Below, one piece after another: positions 16,615-25,202 of a stretch of 64,000 bases of DNA. Location: contig CABUNJ010000005.1 of assembly GCA_902492935.1 (NCBI GenBank), forward strand, positions 1-64,000, given 5' to 3'. Origin of the DNA: an uncultured Collinsella sp. (GTDB lineage Bacteria; Actinomycetota; Coriobacteriia; Coriobacteriales; Coriobacteriaceae). Numbering within the stretch: position 1 is the stretch's first letter; each line of letters starts with the position of its first letter. The notes under the pieces were generated by a model. That model saw only the letters and a program-made list of their open reading frames with translations, searched no databases and was not told where the DNA came from. The position numbers and the translations under genes were made by a program.

Positions 16615-16767
16615 CCTCCTGTTGACTTGGGGCCCGCGGTCGTTATCTCCCATGCTTCCTCAACGGTGGCGGGTCCTCGTCATGGTGCTCTGCATGTTCT
16701 AGCCACACGCGCATGCCGGAGCACATCTACTCACTGCGATCGTTTCATCTTTAGAAAGGACATTTCC

Positions 16768-17970
16768 ATGGACGCTAAGTTTACCGAGCTCGTCGAGCAG
16801 CTGAACGGCCTCGATTTTAAGGGTATGTACGGCAGCGACTTCCTGCACACCTGGGACAAGACCACCGATGAGCTCAAGGCTCTCTACATCGTCGCCGACG
16901 CCCTGCGCGAGCTGCGTGAGAACAACGTTTCGTCCAAGATCTTCGACTCGGGCCTGGCCGTCTCCCTGTTCCGCGACAACTCCACCCGTACGCGTTTCTC
17001 TTTCTCTAAGGCCGCCAACCTGCTCGGCCTTGAGCTGCAGGACCTGGACGAGAAGAAGTCCCAGATCGCTCACGGCGAGACCGTCCGCGAGACCGCTACC
17101 ATGATCTCCTTCATGGCCGACGTCATCGGCATCCGCGACGACATGTACATCGGCAAGGGCGACGCCTACATGGCCGAGGTCTCCGAGTCTGTCCAGCAGG
17201 CTTACGAGGACGGCGTTCTGGATCACCGTCCCACGCTCATCTCCCTGCAGTCCGACTCCGATCACCCCACGCAGTCCTCTGCCGACATGCTCTACCTCAT
17301 CAACGAGTTTGGCGGCCTCGAGAACCTCAAGGGCAAGAAGGTTGCCGTTACCTGGGCCTATTCGCCCTCTTACGGCAAGCCGCTGTCCTGCCCGCAGTCG
17401 CTGATCAGCCTGCTGCCCCGCTTTGGCATGGACGTCACCCTGGCCCACCCCGAGGGCTACGACCTCATGCCCGAGGTCGTCGAGCGCGCCAAGGGCTATG
17501 CCGCCGAGTCCGGCACCACCTTTAAGCAGGTCAACACCATGGCCGAGGCCTTCGAGGGCGCCGACATCGTGATCCCCAAGAGCTGGGCTCCGTTTGCCGC
17601 CATGGAGAAGCGTACCAATCTGTACGCCGAGGGCGACGACGCCGGCATCGCTGCGCTCGAGAAGGAACTGCTCGCCCAGAACGCCACCCATCAGGACTGG
17701 TGCTCCACGACCGAGCTCATGGAGAAGACTGCCAACGGCCAGGACACCATCTTTATGCACCCGCTGCCTGCCGACATCTCCGGTGTCTCCTGCGAGCACG
17801 GCGAGGTCAACGCCGACGTCTTCGACATGCACCGTGTGGGCATGTACAAGGAGGCCAGCTACAAGCCGTACGCCATCGCAGCCATGATGTTCCTGCAGAA
17901 GGTTGCCGATCCCGCCGCTACCCTCAAGGCCCTCGACGAGCGCAACACCGCCCGTTGGTTCCAGGCCTAA
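16768..17970 (+). CDS. ygeW: Knotted carbamoyltransferase YgeW
   Basis: 400 residues. The carbamoyl-phosphate loop is STRTR at 72-76 and the second phosphate motif is in FMHPLPAD. It also has the YgeW-specific SDSDHPTQSSADM block and a C-terminal GVSCEHGEVNADVFD segment. It is a transcarbamylase-fold enzyme; relatives are thought to act on ureide or diaminopropionate-derived carbamoyl compounds to yield carbamoyl phosphate. A longer frame exists from 16582, but ATG 16768 is chosen because AGAAAGGA precedes it and the protein then begins like the family. It ends the run, with an intrinsic terminator at 17994. Confidence 0.92.
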   Translation: MDAKFTELVEQLNGLDFKGMYGSDFLHTWDKTTDELKALYIVADALRELRENNVSSKIFDSGLAVSLFRDNSTRTRFSFSKAANLLGLELQDLDEKKSQIAHGETVRETATMISFMADVIGIRDDMYIGKGDAYMAEVSESVQQAYEDGVLDHRPTLISLQSDSDHPTQSSADMLYLINEFGGLENLKGKKVAVTWAYSPSYGKPLSCPQSLISLLPRFGMDVTLAHPEGYDLMPEVVERAKGYAAESGTTFKQVNTMAEAFEGADIVIPKSWAPFAAMEKRTNLYAEGDDAGIAALEKELLAQNATHQDWCSTTELMEKTANGQDTIFMHPLPADISGVSCEHGEVNADVFDMHRVGMYKEASYKPYAIAAMMFLQKVADPAATLKALDERNTARWFQA

Positions 17971-17993
17971 AGCCGGGTTGAGGTAAGCCATGT

Positions 17994-18033
17994 AAAGGGG
18001 GCGCTCTGCCAACCGGCGGGGTGCCCCTTTTTT
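17994..18033 (+). terminator. Intrinsic terminator after ygeW
   Basis: AAAGGGGGCGCTCTGCC pairs with GGCGGGGTGCCCCTTT around AACC, followed by six Ts. It separates the ygeX-Y-W transcript from mocA. Confidence 0.85.
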
Positions 18034-18120
18034 GCATCGCGGGCGTGCGGGATAAGCGCTTTCGATGTGGATGCCCGCGGCGCGAGTTATGGGTACGATG
18101 GTTTCAGGGGAGGTATCACC

Positions 18121-18735
18121 ATGAAACTTGGATGCGTCATTATGGCATCGGGCGAGGGCAAGCGGTTTGGCTCTAACAAGATGCTTGCCGATATCTATGG
18201 CGAGCCGCTGATTGCCCGGACCATCGATTCGGTTCCCCGGGGCTTTGACGTCGTGGTTTCGACGCGTTGGCCCGGGGTCGCTCAGATTTGCGAGGACAAG
18301 CATTGCCCGTGCGTGCTGCACGATGGCGAGCTGCGCAGCGAAAGCGTCCGTGCGGGCCTTTCGTGGGGAGTCGAACGCAACTGGAAAGGTTGCCTCTTTT
18401 TGCCGGGCGACCAGCCGCTCGTGAGTTCGGATTCTTTTGAGGCCATGGTTCGTGTATTTGACGAGCGTGGCCGCAAGCATCCGGTGCGTCTTGCGTGCAA
18501 CGGTGAGCCTTCGAGCCCGGTGCTCTTTCCGGCGGAACTGTTCGATGCACTTATGTGTCTCGAGGGCAAGGACGGCGGCGGTTCGATTCTCAAAGGTCGC
18601 GTCGACGTTACGCTGGTCGAAGCGCGTGCCTACGAGCTGTGGGATGTCGATACCGCCAAGGGACAGCAACGCATAACGGAGCATATCGCCGCCTGCTCGT
18701 ATTTTGATCGCGTGGCCAACTGCATCAATCAATAA
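18121..18735 (+). CDS. mocA: MocA/YgfJ-type molybdopterin cytidylyltransferase
   Basis: A 204-residue nucleotidyltransferase that loads CMP or a related nucleotide onto molybdopterin for hydroxylases. The nucleotide-binding start is MKLGCVIMASGEGKRFGSNK, close to the family LAAGxGxRxGxxK. A central LPGDQPLVSSDSF gives the metal-binding GDQP. Length fits. ATG 18121 is chosen over an upstream in-frame ATG at 18067 because GGGGAGGT precedes it. A TACGAT box lies at 18094. It forms a pair with the dihydropyrimidinase-like gene 9 bp downstream. It implies a molybdenum hydroxylase made elsewhere in the genome. Confidence 0.87.
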   Translation: MKLGCVIMASGEGKRFGSNKMLADIYGEPLIARTIDSVPRGFDVVVSTRWPGVAQICEDKHCPCVLHDGELRSESVRAGLSWGVERNWKGCLFLPGDQPLVSSDSFEAMVRVFDERGRKHPVRLACNGEPSSPVLFPAELFDALMCLEGKDGGGSILKGRVDVTLVEARAYELWDVDTAKGQQRITEHIAACSYFDRVANCINQ

Positions 18736-18744
18736 GGAGCAATT

Positions 18745-20112
18745 ATGATCATCATCAAAAACGGCGCGCTCGTGACGCCCCAGGGGCTTCGCCGCGCCGA
18801 TCTTGCCATGGAGGGCGACAAGATTGTGCGGATTGCCGCGGCGATTGAGCCGGCCGAGGGCGATACCGTCGAGGATGCCGTGGGCTGTTGGGTGTTCCCC
18901 GGCTTTATCGACGGCCACACGCACATGCAGTGCTGGACTGGCATGGATTGGACAGCCGATAGCTTTGAAACCGGCACGCGTGCGGCTGCCTGCGGCGGTA
19001 CGACGACCATCGTGGACTACGCGACGGCCGATCGCAGCGTGACCATGCCCGACGCCCTTGCCGAGTGGCATCGCCGTGCCGACGGAACCTGCACGGCCAA
19101 CTACGCCTTTCATATGGCACTCGCCGAGTGGAATGAGCGCAACCGCGCCGATCTTTCGGCTATGCGCGAGGCGGGCGTATCGTCGTTTAAGACCTACTTT
19201 GCCTATGACCACCTGCGCTTGGACGATGCCGAGACACTCGAGGTGCTGGAGGAGCTCAAGCGCGTGGGCGGTATCCTGTGCGTGCATTGCGAGAACGGCA
19301 CGTTGGTCAACGCGCTGCAGAAGCGCGTGTTTGAGCAGGGTATCCACGGGCCTGAGGGCCATGCGCTCAGCCGTCCGGACGTGTGTGAGGCCGAGGCCGT
19401 GAGCCGCCTGCTGTATCTGGCTCACTTGGCCGGGGACGCTCCGGTCAACGTGGTACACCTTTCGACCAAGCTGGGGCTCGAGGCCATTCGCGCTGCCAAG
19501 GCGCGCGGGCAGAAGAACATTTATGTCGAGACCTGCCCTCAGTATCTGATGCTCGACGACACCTGCTATCTGGAGCAGGGCGAGGACGGCTTTGCGGGTG
19601 CTAAGTATGTGATGAGCCCGCCGCTGCGCCGTGCGGGTGACCGTGCGGCACTGCGTGAGGCGCTTGTGGCCGGCGAGATCGATACGATTGCGACCGACCA
19701 CTGCAGCTTTAACCTGCACGGGCAAAAGGACCGCGGGCGCGACGACTTCCGCGCGATTCCCAACGGCGGGCCCGGCGTGGAGCATCGCCCCGTCGCGATT
19801 GCCACGAGCTTTGAGGGCCAGCTGGGCCCCGAGGGCCTCTGCCGCTTGATGAGCGAGAACCCGGCGCGCGTTTTTGGCATGTATCCGCGCAAGGGCTGTC
19901 TTGCCGAGGGTGCCGATGCCGACGTGTGCGTGTGGGATCCTTGCGCGCGTTGGACGATCAGCGCCGCGACGCAGCATCAGGCCGTGGACTACACGCCGCT
20001 CGAGGGCTTTGAGGCACATGGCCGCGCCAAGGCCGTGTTTGTGAACGGCGTGCTGGTGGCACGCGACGGCGAGCCCACCGGAGCCCAACCCGGCCGCTAC
20101 GTCCCCCGCTAG
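18745..20112 (+). CDS. hyuA: Dihydropyrimidinase/hydantoinase-like amidohydrolase
   Basis: A 455-residue binuclear-metal cyclic amidohydrolase. The HxH pair is H58/H60 in FIDGHTHMQ. The carboxylated lysine is K149 in SSFKTYFAY. Later metal ligands are in LCVHCENG and VVHLST, and the catalytic Asp is in TIATDHCSF. The loop SPPLRRAGDRAALREAL is typical of the dihydropyrimidinase/YgeZ branch. It opens cyclic ureides or pyrimidine rings in the cytoplasm. The start follows AAGGAGCAATT. It lies directly after mocA and just before the palindrome at 20139. The exact substrate could also be a hydantoin. Confidence 0.88.
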   Translation: MIIIKNGALVTPQGLRRADLAMEGDKIVRIAAAIEPAEGDTVEDAVGCWVFPGFIDGHTHMQCWTGMDWTADSFETGTRAAACGGTTTIVDYATADRSVTMPDALAEWHRRADGTCTANYAFHMALAEWNERNRADLSAMREAGVSSFKTYFAYDHLRLDDAETLEVLEELKRVGGILCVHCENGTLVNALQKRVFEQGIHGPEGHALSRPDVCEAEAVSRLLYLAHLAGDAPVNVVHLSTKLGLEAIRAAKARGQKNIYVETCPQYLMLDDTCYLEQGEDGFAGAKYVMSPPLRRAGDRAALREALVAGEIDTIATDHCSFNLHGQKDRGRDDFRAIPNGGPGVEHRPVAIATSFEGQLGPEGLCRLMSENPARVFGMYPRKGCLAEGADADVCVWDPCARWTISAATQHQAVDYTPLEGFEAHGRAKAVFVNGVLVARDGEPTGAQPGRYVPR

Positions 20113-20138
20113 CAGCAAAGATGCCGTGTCCCCTCCGC

Positions 20139-20205
20139 AGTTGCGGTGAAATACGGACTGTTTGCGGCCGTCATACGGCCAAACAGTCCGTATTTCACCG
20201 CAACT
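20139..20205. repeat. 67-bp hairpin repeat, copy 1
   Basis: The 25-nt left arm (20139-20163, beginning AGTTGCGGTGAAATACGG) is perfectly inverted at 20181-20205. An inner GGCCGT/ACGGCC stem caps it around CAT. It lies between convergent hyuA and yqeC, so it may also end both transcripts. Copy 2 is at 22924. Confidence 0.9.
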
Positions 20206-20221
20206 GACGAGATGGGGCCGG

Positions 20222-20956
20222 CTACTTGAGGCTGGTGGCGACGACGGGGCGGCCGAGGGCTGCCTCGAAGCGGTCGGCCATCGTGGGGTCGCTGAGCGTG
20301 TCGACTTGGTTGAGCATGATGCGGGCATTGTTGAGGTTCAGCATCCGCAGCTCGGAATTGAGCACCTGGGCGACGCGCTCGGGCGTGGCGATGTCGGTGG
20401 GTTCGCAACCGCAACGCTCGCAAAAGAGCTCGGGGCGGTGGACGGCTTCGTTGATGGGCTTGCTGAGTCCCGAGGCGCCGACGAGCCAGATGACGTTGGC
20501 CGTGCCGGCGGGAACGACCGGCTCCCACGGGGCGTGCGCCTTGAGCGGGAGCCGCTTGCTGCCGTCCGCCTCGGCCAGGACGTAGTCAAAGCGCTGCGCC
20601 AGCTGGTCGAGCGGCTCGGCAGGTGCGGAGAGCTTGCCTGTTTCCGGGTCTAAGACACCCGCCTGGCAAATACTCCCGCGGGCAAGTCCCGCGCACGCCT
20701 CACAGGTGCAGCCGGGAACATGCGCGGCACCCGGCTTCCAAGGTGCGGCACCCAGGCGACGATTCGACCCGTCCCACGGGACGCCGGCGACGGGAAACAT
20801 GTGCGTGGTGGTGCAGAGGAGCACCCCGCCGCCGGCGCGCATGAGCTCGAGACCCAGCGTTTTCAGCAACGTCGACTTGCCGCCGCTGCCGATAATCGCG
20901 GTAATGCCCGGCTCGATCCTGAGCGCCGAGGCAAGATTGCCGCTAACCGTTTCCAT
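20222..20956 (-). CDS. yqeC: YqeC, selenium-dependent hydroxylase accessory protein
   Basis: A 244-residue P-loop protein. The nucleotide loop is IIGSGGKSTLL with GSGGKST at 23-29. TTTHMFPV follows, then the family DYVLAEADGSKRLPLKAHAPWEPV and IMLNQVDTL motifs. YqeC is a maturation factor associated with selenium-dependent molybdenum hydroxylases. The segment between residues 78 and 92 is Cys-rich (HVPGCTCEACAGLARG), possibly metal-binding. It is divergent from yqeB, with which it shares a 102-bp control region. The start follows at 20956 with a GGCGGTGAAC upstream. No selD or selA is in the window. Confidence 0.87.
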   Translation of the reverse strand: METVSGNLASALRIEPGITAIIGSGGKSTLLKTLGLELMRAGGGVLLCTTTHMFPVAGVPWDGSNRRLGAAPWKPGAAHVPGCTCEACAGLARGSICQAGVLDPETGKLSAPAEPLDQLAQRFDYVLAEADGSKRLPLKAHAPWEPVVPAGTANVIWLVGASGLSKPINEAVHRPELFCERCGCEPTDIATPERVAQVLNSELRMLNLNNARIMLNQVDTLSDPTMADRFEAALGRPVVATSLK

Positions 20957-20969
20957 CTGTTCACCGCCG

Positions 20970-21020
20970 TATAATACTGTGATAATAAATAATCATCAGA
21001 GTAGCGGTCGAACCGCTTTT
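20970..21020 (+). promoter_or_regulatory. yqeB promoter box and leader hairpin
   Basis: TATAAT at 20970-20975 is followed by a short hairpin AGCGGT-CGA-ACCGCT (21003-21017) with TTTT, all before the yqeB start at 21059. This is one of several short leaders here with a terminator-like hairpin. Confidence 0.4.
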
Positions 21021-21058
21021 GCTCTGCTCAAACCGTAGCACAGGGAGGTGCCCCGGGA

Positions 21059-21853
21059 ATGCTCGTTTATGTTCGCGGCGCCGGCGATATCGCCACGGGC
21101 GTCGCCGCTCGCTTGGTGCGCGCCGGCGTGTCAGTTGTCATGGCCGATATCGCGGTCCCCACGTGCATCCGTCGCACAATCAGTTTTTGCGAGGCCATTC
21201 GCTTGGGCGAGGTCGAGGTCGAGGGCATTCGCGCTCGCTTGGCACAGACGCCGGCAGAGGCGCTTGCAATTACCGAGGCTGGAGACGTCGCCGTTGTGGT
21301 GGACCCCCAGGCCAAGATGCTCGGCGAGCTGAAACCCGCTGCCGTGGTCGACGCGATTCTGGCTAAGCGCAACCTGGGTACCACGCGCGACATGGCGCCT
21401 GTCGTCATCGCCGTGGGGCCGGGCTTTACCGCGCCGGTTGACTGCGACGCCGTGGTCGAAACCATGCGCGGGCATTTCCTGGGCCGTGTCATTACCCAGG
21501 GTTCGCCCCAACCCAACACGGGCGTGCCGGGCATTATCGCTGGCTATGGAAGAGAGCGCGTTATCCACAGCCCCGCCGCCGGCGTGTTTCGGTCCGACCG
21601 CGCGATCGGCGACATCGTGAGCGCCGGAGACGTGATTGGCTACGCGGGCGATTCGCCCATGTGCACGCAGATCGATGGCTGTCTGCGCGGGCTTTTGGCG
21701 AACGGCGTGCAGGTGACTGAGGGCTTTAAATGCGCCGATGTCGATCCGCGCGGCGATGCCAGCTATATCAACTACATTTCGGACAAGGCGACGTCGGTCG
21801 GCGGCGGTGTGCTCGAGGCACTCGCCATGCTCATCGGTGTATTCCAGGGATAG
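21059..21853 (+). CDS. yqeB: YqeB, selenium-dependent molybdenum hydroxylase system protein
   Basis: A 264-residue protein of the EF2563/YqeB family. It begins MLVYVRGAGDIATGVAARLVRAG, a Rossmann-like dinucleotide loop. It contains the family GPGFTAPVDCDAVVET and RGHFLGRVI blocks, and a biotinyl-lipoyl-like C-terminal half (IGDIVSAGDVIGYAGD). It works with YqeC and XdhC-type factors in hydroxylase maturation; the detailed reaction is unknown. The start follows CAGGGAGGTG. XdhC starts 9 bp downstream, so the two are co-transcribed. The long match to family motifs makes the call firm. Confidence 0.88.
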   Translation: MLVYVRGAGDIATGVAARLVRAGVSVVMADIAVPTCIRRTISFCEAIRLGEVEVEGIRARLAQTPAEALAITEAGDVAVVVDPQAKMLGELKPAAVVDAILAKRNLGTTRDMAPVVIAVGPGFTAPVDCDAVVETMRGHFLGRVITQGSPQPNTGVPGIIAGYGRERVIHSPAAGVFRSDRAIGDIVSAGDVIGYAGDSPMCTQIDGCLRGLLANGVQVTEGFKCADVDPRGDASYINYISDKATSVGGGVLEALAMLIGVFQG

Positions 21854-21862
21854 GAAATTGCA

Positions 21863-22906
21863 ATGGAAAAGCTCGATGTGGTGAATGCGGCGCTTGGCGC
21901 TCTGAAGGCTGGTAAGACGTGCGAGCTCGTGGTCGTGGCCGGCACGGCGGGGTCGTCGCCGCGCGGCGTGGGCGCCTGGATGGCCGTCTTTGCCGACGGT
22001 GGCCAGGCGGGCACTATCGGCGGCGGCAAGATTGAGCTCTTTGCGCTGGATGAGGCGCGCGAACTCCTGAGCGCGGGACAGTCGCGTCTGGTCCGCTACA
22101 CCATGGGCGGCGAGAACTCCGATACCGGCATGATCTGCGGCGGAGCCATCTGCCTGTGCTATCTGCACCTGGACGCGACCAAGGTACCGTTGCTCCAGTC
22201 GGTTGCCGACGTCTTGGCCTATCGGCGCATCGGCGACTTCGTCATCGACTTTGAACCGTTTATCGCGAGCGCGCTCGAGGGCGATGTGGCCGAGTACCAT
22301 GGCGAGGAATCGCGCCGCACCATTGCGGGCTGCCCCGGGCTTTCGCTGGTGGAGGAGGGGAGTAAGGTCACCTACACCAACGCGGCCTCTGAGATTCCCG
22401 CGGCGCACATCGAGACGCTCTGCCCCGAGGGCCTGACCTATATCTTTGGCTGCGGCCACGTGGGCGCCGCGACGGCGCGGGTGCTCACGGCGGCGGGCTT
22501 TGCCGTCGTGGCGTGCGACGACCGCCCCGGCACGCTGACCCCCGATTGGGTGCCCGGTGTCTACGACCGTCGCTTGGTCGATTACAAGAACCTGAGCGAG
22601 CTGTGCCCCATCGGCCCGCGCGACCTGGTGGTCGTCGCCACGGCGGGTCACAAGTCCGATATCGACGTGGTGATTCAGGCCATGCGCGCCAAGCCTGCCT
22701 ACCTGGGCTGTCTGGGCTCGCGCCGCAAGACGGCCTTTGTGCGTGCCCGCCTGGAGCAGGAAGGCTTTACGCAGGACCAGATCGACGAGCTGCACCTTCC
22801 GATCGGCGTTGCCATCGAGGCCGAGGACCCCGAGGAGATCGCCATCTCCATCGCCGCCGAGATGATCCACCTGCGCCGCACCAAACTCGTCCCCCGCAAG
22901 CGCTAA
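21863..22906 (+). CDS. xdhC: XdhC/CoxI-family hydroxylase maturation factor
   Basis: 347 residues. The N-terminal XdhC_CoxI domain has VVVAGTAGSSPRGVGAWM and GTIGGGKIELFA, with a CGG motif (MICGGAICL). The C-terminal Rossmann domain starts near LTYIFGCGHVGAATARVL and ends with LGCLGSRRKTAFVRARLEQEGF and LHLPIGVAIEAEDPEEIAISIAAEM. XdhC proteins bind and protect the molybdenum cofactor, adding the terminal sulfur before insertion into the hydroxylase. It is in an operon with yqeB. The hydroxylase subunits themselves are not in the window. Confidence 0.92.
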   Translation: MEKLDVVNAALGALKAGKTCELVVVAGTAGSSPRGVGAWMAVFADGGQAGTIGGGKIELFALDEARELLSAGQSRLVRYTMGGENSDTGMICGGAICLCYLHLDATKVPLLQSVADVLAYRRIGDFVIDFEPFIASALEGDVAEYHGEESRRTIAGCPGLSLVEEGSKVTYTNAASEIPAAHIETLCPEGLTYIFGCGHVGAATARVLTAAGFAVVACDDRPGTLTPDWVPGVYDRRLVDYKNLSELCPIGPRDLVVVATAGHKSDIDVVIQAMRAKPAYLGCLGSRRKTAFVRARLEQEGFTQDQIDELHLPIGVAIEAEDPEEIAISIAAEMIHLRRTKLVPRKR

Positions 22907-23217
22907 TCGCATCCCCACCAATAAGTTGCGGTGAAATAGGGACTGTTTAAGCCTGTTAGGCCGCCAAACAGTCCCTATTTCACCGCAACTGCTTTTTGGG
23001 ATCCATTTGTGCGGGGGAGTTGTGGAGTTGTGCAGGCAGAAGAGGTTTTTCTGGAAATACGCTCCCGATGCGCGTATAGTACCGATTGTTTTGTCGGCTC
23101 CTGCTGCGTCGAGTCCAAACCGCAAAATGCCATGAGCGGCGCGGATGCAGCCAGGAGGCACGAGGACAACCCATCGTGGCCACGCCCCGTGCTTAAAACC
23201 CCAAGAAGGAGTGAACA
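22907..23217. other. 311-bp junction between the purine cluster and the spc ribosomal run
   Basis: It holds the second 67-bp hairpin and then the upstream region of rplE. TATAGT at 23075-23080 could be a -10 box; I see no good -35. A strong ribosome site (AAGAAGGAG) precedes rplE. No trace of rplX or rplN is visible. Confidence 0.6.
22924..22990. repeat. 67-bp hairpin repeat, copy 2
   Basis: The left arm at 22924-22948 (AGTTGCGGTGAAATAGGG...) is perfectly inverted at 22966-22990. It differs from copy 1 by C-to-G in the left arm and the matching G-to-C in the right arm, so pairing is kept. The cap is a different stem (GCCT-GTT-AGGC). Same total length as copy 1. Confidence 0.9.
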
Positions 23218-23775
23218 ATGGCAGAAGAGAAGTATGTGCCGCGTCTGAAGACCAAGTACAACAACGAGGTCAAGCAGCAGCTTCAGGAAAAGTTCCAGTA
23301 CGAGAACGTCATGATGATCCCCAAGTTTGAGAAGATCGTCGTGAACATGGGTGTCGGCGAGGCCGCTACCGATTCCAAGGCCATCGACGGTGCCGTGCGC
23401 GACCTGCGCGCCATCACCGGCCAGCAGCCGATGATCACCCGTGCCCGCAAGTCCATCGCTACCTTCCGCCTGCGCGCTGGTATGCCGATCGGCTGCAAGG
23501 TTACCCTGCGTGGCGACCGTATGTGGGAGTTCTTCGATCGTCTGACCTCCGTCGCGATCCCCCGTATCCGTGACTTCCGCGGCATCTCCCCCAAGAGCTT
23601 CGACGGCCGTGGTAACTTCTCCATGGGCGTCACCGAGCAGCTCATCTTCCCCGAGATCGACTTCGACTCCGTCGATCACCAGCGTGGTATGGACATCACT
23701 TTCGTGACCACCGCCAACACCGATGAGGAGGCCAAGGCCCTTCTGGACGCCTTCGGTTTCCCGTTCAAGAAATAG
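23218..23775 (+). CDS. rplE: 50S ribosomal protein L5
   Basis: 185 residues with the L5 core: [43 protein letters not shown] and [20 protein letters not shown]. It binds 5S rRNA and the central protuberance. It is the first gene of the spc run here. The N-terminus carries a short basic extension ([20 protein letters not shown]). The next gene is separated by a hairpin at 23791-23820. Confidence 0.98.
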   Translation: MAEEKYVPRLKTKYNNEVKQQLQEKFQYENVMMIPKFEKIVVNMGVGEAATDSKAIDGAVRDLRAITGQQPMITRARKSIATFRLRAGMPIGCKVTLRGDRMWEFFDRLTSVAIPRIRDFRGISPKSFDGRGNFSMGVTEQLIFPEIDFDSVDHQRGMDITFVTTANTDEEAKALLDAFGFPFKK

Positions 23776-23790
23776 GTTCACCTGCCCTAT

Positions 23791-23820
23791 AAGCGCCGTT
23801 CCCACAAGGGGCGGCGCTTG
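23791..23820 (+). promoter_or_regulatory. Intercistronic hairpin between rplE and rpsN
   Basis: AAGCGCCG and CGGCGCTT pair with an inner CCC/GGG step. No T tract follows. It could be a processing or autoregulatory site of the spc operon. Confidence 0.45.
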
Positions 23821-23853
23821 GGGCGAACAATACTCTATGTGAGGAGGATATAA

Positions 23854-24039
23854 GTGGCTAAGACATCGATGATCGTCAAGTGCAATCGCAAGCAGAAGTT
23901 CTCTACTCGTGAGTACACGCGCTGCCAGCGCTGCGGCCGTCCGCACTCTGTGTACCGCAAGTTCGGCCTGTGCCGTGTCTGCTTCCGCGAGCTTGCACTC
24001 AAGGGCGAGCTTCCCGGCGTTAAGAAGGCCAGCTGGTAA
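23854..24039 (+). CDS. rpsN: 30S ribosomal protein S14, zinc-binding type Z
   Basis: 61 residues, the short zinc form. The four zinc ligands are C24, C27, C40 and C43 (CQRC and CRVC). It begins with GTG after GAGGAGG. It joins the 3' major domain of 16S rRNA. It sits in the normal place between rplE and rpsH. Confidence 0.97.
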   Translation: MAKTSMIVKCNRKQKFSTREYTRCQRCGRPHSVYRKFGLCRVCFRELALKGELPGVKKASW

Positions 24040-24158
24040 GTCACTACCAGCGTTTCAAGCATCAGTTTGAGACAGGGAAAACGCGCTAGTTAGGCTTTGC
24101 CGTTAAGGGCGGCGAAGAACCAAGAGCACGTGTTCATCAAGAACGAAGGAGAATCTGT

Positions 24159-24557
24159 ATGAACCTTACAGACCCGATCGCAGATATGCTTACGCGCATC
24201 CGTAACGCTAACTCTGTGAACAAGGCCACGGTCTCCATGCCGAGCAGCAAGAAGCTCGTCGAGATCGCTCGTGTTCTGCACGAGGAGGGCTACATCGAGG
24301 GCTACGATGTCGAGGACACCGTGCCCCAGAAGACTCTGCACATCACGCTTAAGTATGGTCCCAAGAAGGCTAAGGTCATCAACGGCATCCGCCGCATTTC
24401 CAAGCCGGGCCTGCGTAAGTACACCGGCGTTGCCGACATGCCCCGCGTCCGCGGTGGCCTTGGTACCGCCATTATTTCCACCAGCCATGGCGTTATGACC
24501 GACCGCGATGCTCGCAAGCACAACGTCGGCGGCGAGATCATCGCTTTCGTCTGGTAA
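24159..24557 (+). CDS. rpsH: 30S ribosomal protein S8
   Basis: 132 residues with LTDPIADMLTRIRNAN at the N-terminus and TSHGVMTDRDARKHNVGGEI(IAFVW) at the C-terminus. It binds the central domain of 16S rRNA and, in E. coli, represses the spc operon. The start follows GAAGGAGAATCTGT. A 119-bp leader separates it from rpsN; I see no strong S8-site mimic in it. Confidence 0.98.
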   Translation: MNLTDPIADMLTRIRNANSVNKATVSMPSSKKLVEIARVLHEEGYIEGYDVEDTVPQKTLHITLKYGPKKAKVINGIRRISKPGLRKYTGVADMPRVRGGLGTAIISTSHGVMTDRDARKHNVGGEIIAFVW

Positions 24558-24590
24558 TTCGCTCGGTAGGTAGAAGGAAAGGAGATCACC

Positions 24591-25127
24591 GTGTCTCGTA
24601 TCGGTAATAAGCCTGTCCAGATTCCCGCCGGAGTCGAAGTGGCAGTCAACGGCAACAACGTTGTCGTCAAGGGCCCCAAGGGCCAGCTCGAGCTCGATGT
24701 CTTTGAGAAGCTCGCTATCAACGTCGAGGACAACGTCCTCACCGTTTCCCGTCCCGACGACGAGCGTGAGACCCGTGCCCGCCACGGCCTCACCCGCGCT
24801 CTCATCCACAACATGGTTGTTGGCGTTTCCGAGGGCTTCGAGAAGAAGCTCGAGCTCGCCGGCGTCGGTTACCGCGTGCAGCAGAAGGGCAAGAACCTCG
24901 AGTTCTCCCTGGGCTTCTCGCACCCCGTGATCGTCGAGGCTCCCGAGGGCATCACCTTCGAGGTTCCCGACAACACCCACGTGAACGTCAAGGGTATCAA
25001 CAAGCAGCAGGTCGGTCAGATCGCCGCTGAGATCCGCGGCCATCGTCCTCCCGAGCCTTACAAGGGCAAGGGTATCCACTATGTTGGCGAGCACATCCGC
25101 CGCAAGCTGGGTAAGGCCGCCAAGTAG
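24591..25127 (+). CDS. rplF: 50S ribosomal protein L6
   Basis: 178 residues with two L6 repeats: [16 protein letters not shown] near the start and [28 protein letters not shown] near the end. It lies at the base of the L7/L12 stalk. GTG start after GGAAAGGAG. A hairpin (CCAGCACC/GGTGCTGG, 25152-25173) lies between it and rplR. Confidence 0.98.
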   Translation: MSRIGNKPVQIPAGVEVAVNGNNVVVKGPKGQLELDVFEKLAINVEDNVLTVSRPDDERETRARHGLTRALIHNMVVGVSEGFEKKLELAGVGYRVQQKGKNLEFSLGFSHPVIVEAPEGITFEVPDNTHVNVKGINKQQVGQIAAEIRGHRPPEPYKGKGIHYVGEHIRRKLGKAAK

Positions 25128-25202
25128 TCGTAACCGACTCACTCGCATAAGACCAGCACCCCGTTAGGTGCTGGCAAGATCAACCTTTTTAGGAGTTTAC
25201 GT

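Noticed and set aside
13760..16653. Long minus-strand frames opposite ygeX and ygeY
   Set aside because: They mirror GC-rich third positions of well-supported enzymes, and their translations are low-complexity V/G/H/D strings.
18745..20112. Selenoprotein recoding in the purine cluster
   Set aside because: None of these genes has an internal TGA, so there is no sign of selenocysteine insertion within the window.
16699..20328. Minus-strand frame of over 1200 codons opposite ygeW, mocA and hyuA
   Set aside because: It is a shadow of high-GC coding sequence. The plus-strand proteins have clear family motifs and ribosome sites, while the minus frame has none.
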